Positions 6,679 to 7,265 of a DNA stretch of 7,265 bases are shown one piece after another. A program made the translations under genes and the position numbers. The notes beneath the pieces were generated by a model. That model did no database searches, had not been told where the DNA came from, and was given only the letters and a program-made list of their open reading frames with translations. Origin of the DNA: a bacterium (lineage in GTDB: Bacteria; Krumholzibacteriota; Krumholzibacteria; LZORAL124-64-63). The stretch is taken from the NCBI GenBank assembly GCA_021767885.1, contig JAASSM010000073.1:1-7265 (forward strand). The letters run 5' to 3'. Every line of letters starts with the position of its first letter. Position 1 is the stretch's first letter.

Positions 6679-7265
6679 CTACCGCACGAGCGTGACCGCG
6701 TGCGCGGTGGTTCCCGACGCGCCGGTCAGGTGGCAGAGGTACACGCCCGACGCCACCGCACGGCCCGACGCGTCGCGGCCGTCCCACGCCACCTCGTGGT
6801 GGCCGGCGGCGCGCCAGCCCTGCATGAGCGTGCGCACGCGGGTGCCGTCGGCGGCGATCACCGCCAGGGTGACCGGGCCGGCCCGCGGCAGGTCGAAGGC
6901 CAAGGTGGTGTGCGGGTTGAACGGATTGGGGTGGCTGCGCAGGTGCACGCTGGCTGTGGGCGTGTCGGGGACGGGCACCGCCGCGCCGTACTCCAGGGCC
7001 AGGCCGTACCCGTAGTACAGACCCTCGACCAGGGTCTCCAGGCCGGTGCCGTCCAGGTTCATGCGCTGGACCATGGCGCCGGACATGTCGCCGGTGACCC
7101 AGTAGAGTTGGCCGGCGGCGTGGTCGATCTCCAGGGAGCGCGGGGCATCGGGGAGGTCGTCGATGACGGTGGTGACGTCGTCGCCGTCGAGGGTGGCCGA
7201 CATGATGGACTCGCCGGTGGGCCAGTAGATGCGGCCACCGGCCAGGGCCAGGCCCCAGGGATGGC
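6679..7265 (-). CDS. Secreted YWTD-propeller protein with FlgD-like C-terminal sorting domain (5' end outside window)
   Basis: The 3' part of a gene (194 visible residues plus stop) runs off the right edge. The Met at 7203 is internal: the reading frame stays open to 7263, and the residues before it complete a propeller repeat (HPWGLALAGGRIYWPTGESI). Two LDL-receptor class B/YWTD-like units are visible, built on IYWPTGESIMSATLDGDD and LYWVTGD followed by VQRMNLDGTGLETLV. After a short linker comes a beta-sandwich C-terminal domain starting at SHPNPFNPHTTLAFDLP (residues 110-126), with VAWDGRDASGRAVASGVYL and a final TLVR. Domains of this type act in secretion and cell-surface anchoring (type IX-like systems, FCB bacteria and relatives). 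The protein is therefore probably exported; its ligand is unknown. It is transcribed in the same direction as the operon but probably separately. Confidence 0.85.
   Translation of the reverse strand, partial: HPWGLALAGGRIYWPTGESIMSATLDGDDVTTVIDDLPDAPRSLEIDHAAGQLYWVTGDMSGAMVQRMNLDGTGLETLVEGLYYGYGLALEYGAAVPVPDTPTASVHLRSHPNPFNPHTTLAFDLPRAGPVTLAVIAADGTRVRTLMQGWRAAGHHEVAWDGRDASGRAVASGVYLCHLTGASGTTAHAVTLVR

Noticed and set aside
5241..6695. 484-codon plus-strand open frame opposite ssnA
   Set aside because: It is an antisense shadow. The ssnA frame carries all metal ligands and family blocks.

Overview
The window is very GC-rich, apart from a more AT-rich stretch near the left edge. It shows one coherent gene block, all on the minus strand. 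The rightmost gene ends in a C-terminal domain with the PNPFNP signature, the kind used for secretion or surface attachment in FCB-superphylum and related candidate phyla. Such domains are common in high-GC uncultured lineages such as Krumholzibacteriota and Eisenbacteria. High GC plus this domain suggests an environmental bacterium of that kind; this is inference, because no taxonomic marker is present.

Layout from right to left, in the direction of transcription: (1) 7265-6679, the 3' part of a secreted YWTD/LDL-receptor-like propeller protein with a FlgD-like sorting domain. (2) A short intergenic region with a good sigma70-type promoter (TTGACG, 17 bp, GACAAT) and a possible hairpin. (3) 6563-5193, an SsnA-family aminohydrolase. 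(4) 5196-3727, a fold-type II PLP enzyme whose start overlaps the ssnA stop (ATGA). (5) 3608-2127, a dihydropyrimidinase/hydantoinase (HyuA-like). (6) 2040-991, an N-formylglutamate amidohydrolase-family protein. (7) 942-370, a short TrmO/TsaA-like protein. (8) A 10-bp tandem repeat array (281-390) at and beyond the operon end, then about 270 bp with no convincing gene.

The operon joins two cyclic-amide or amine hydrolases of the amidohydrolase superfamily (SsnA and HyuA), a lyase-type PLP enzyme and a zinc-dependent deformylase or amidase. In E. coli and gut anaerobes, ssnA and hyuA belong to the ygeW-ygeX-ygeY-hyuA-ygfK-ssnA-xdhD set linked to anaerobic purine/uric acid breakdown. Here the usual PLP enzyme (YgeX, diaminopropionate ammonia-lyase) is not visible. 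A different and longer PLP enzyme takes its place, and an FGase-like hydrolase has been added. The most interesting reading is an undescribed variant of a nitrogen-heterocycle catabolic pathway. Its substrate cannot be fixed from sequence alone.

A second theme is short-period sequence expansion: a 10-bp array after the operon, a 12-bp triplication that carries the hyuA ribosome binding site and start, a 12-bp duplication between the PLP gene and hyuA, a 15-bp duplication inside hyuA, and low-complexity Ala/Gly/Pro/Asp segments inside or at the end of SsnA, HyuA, the FGase and TrmO.
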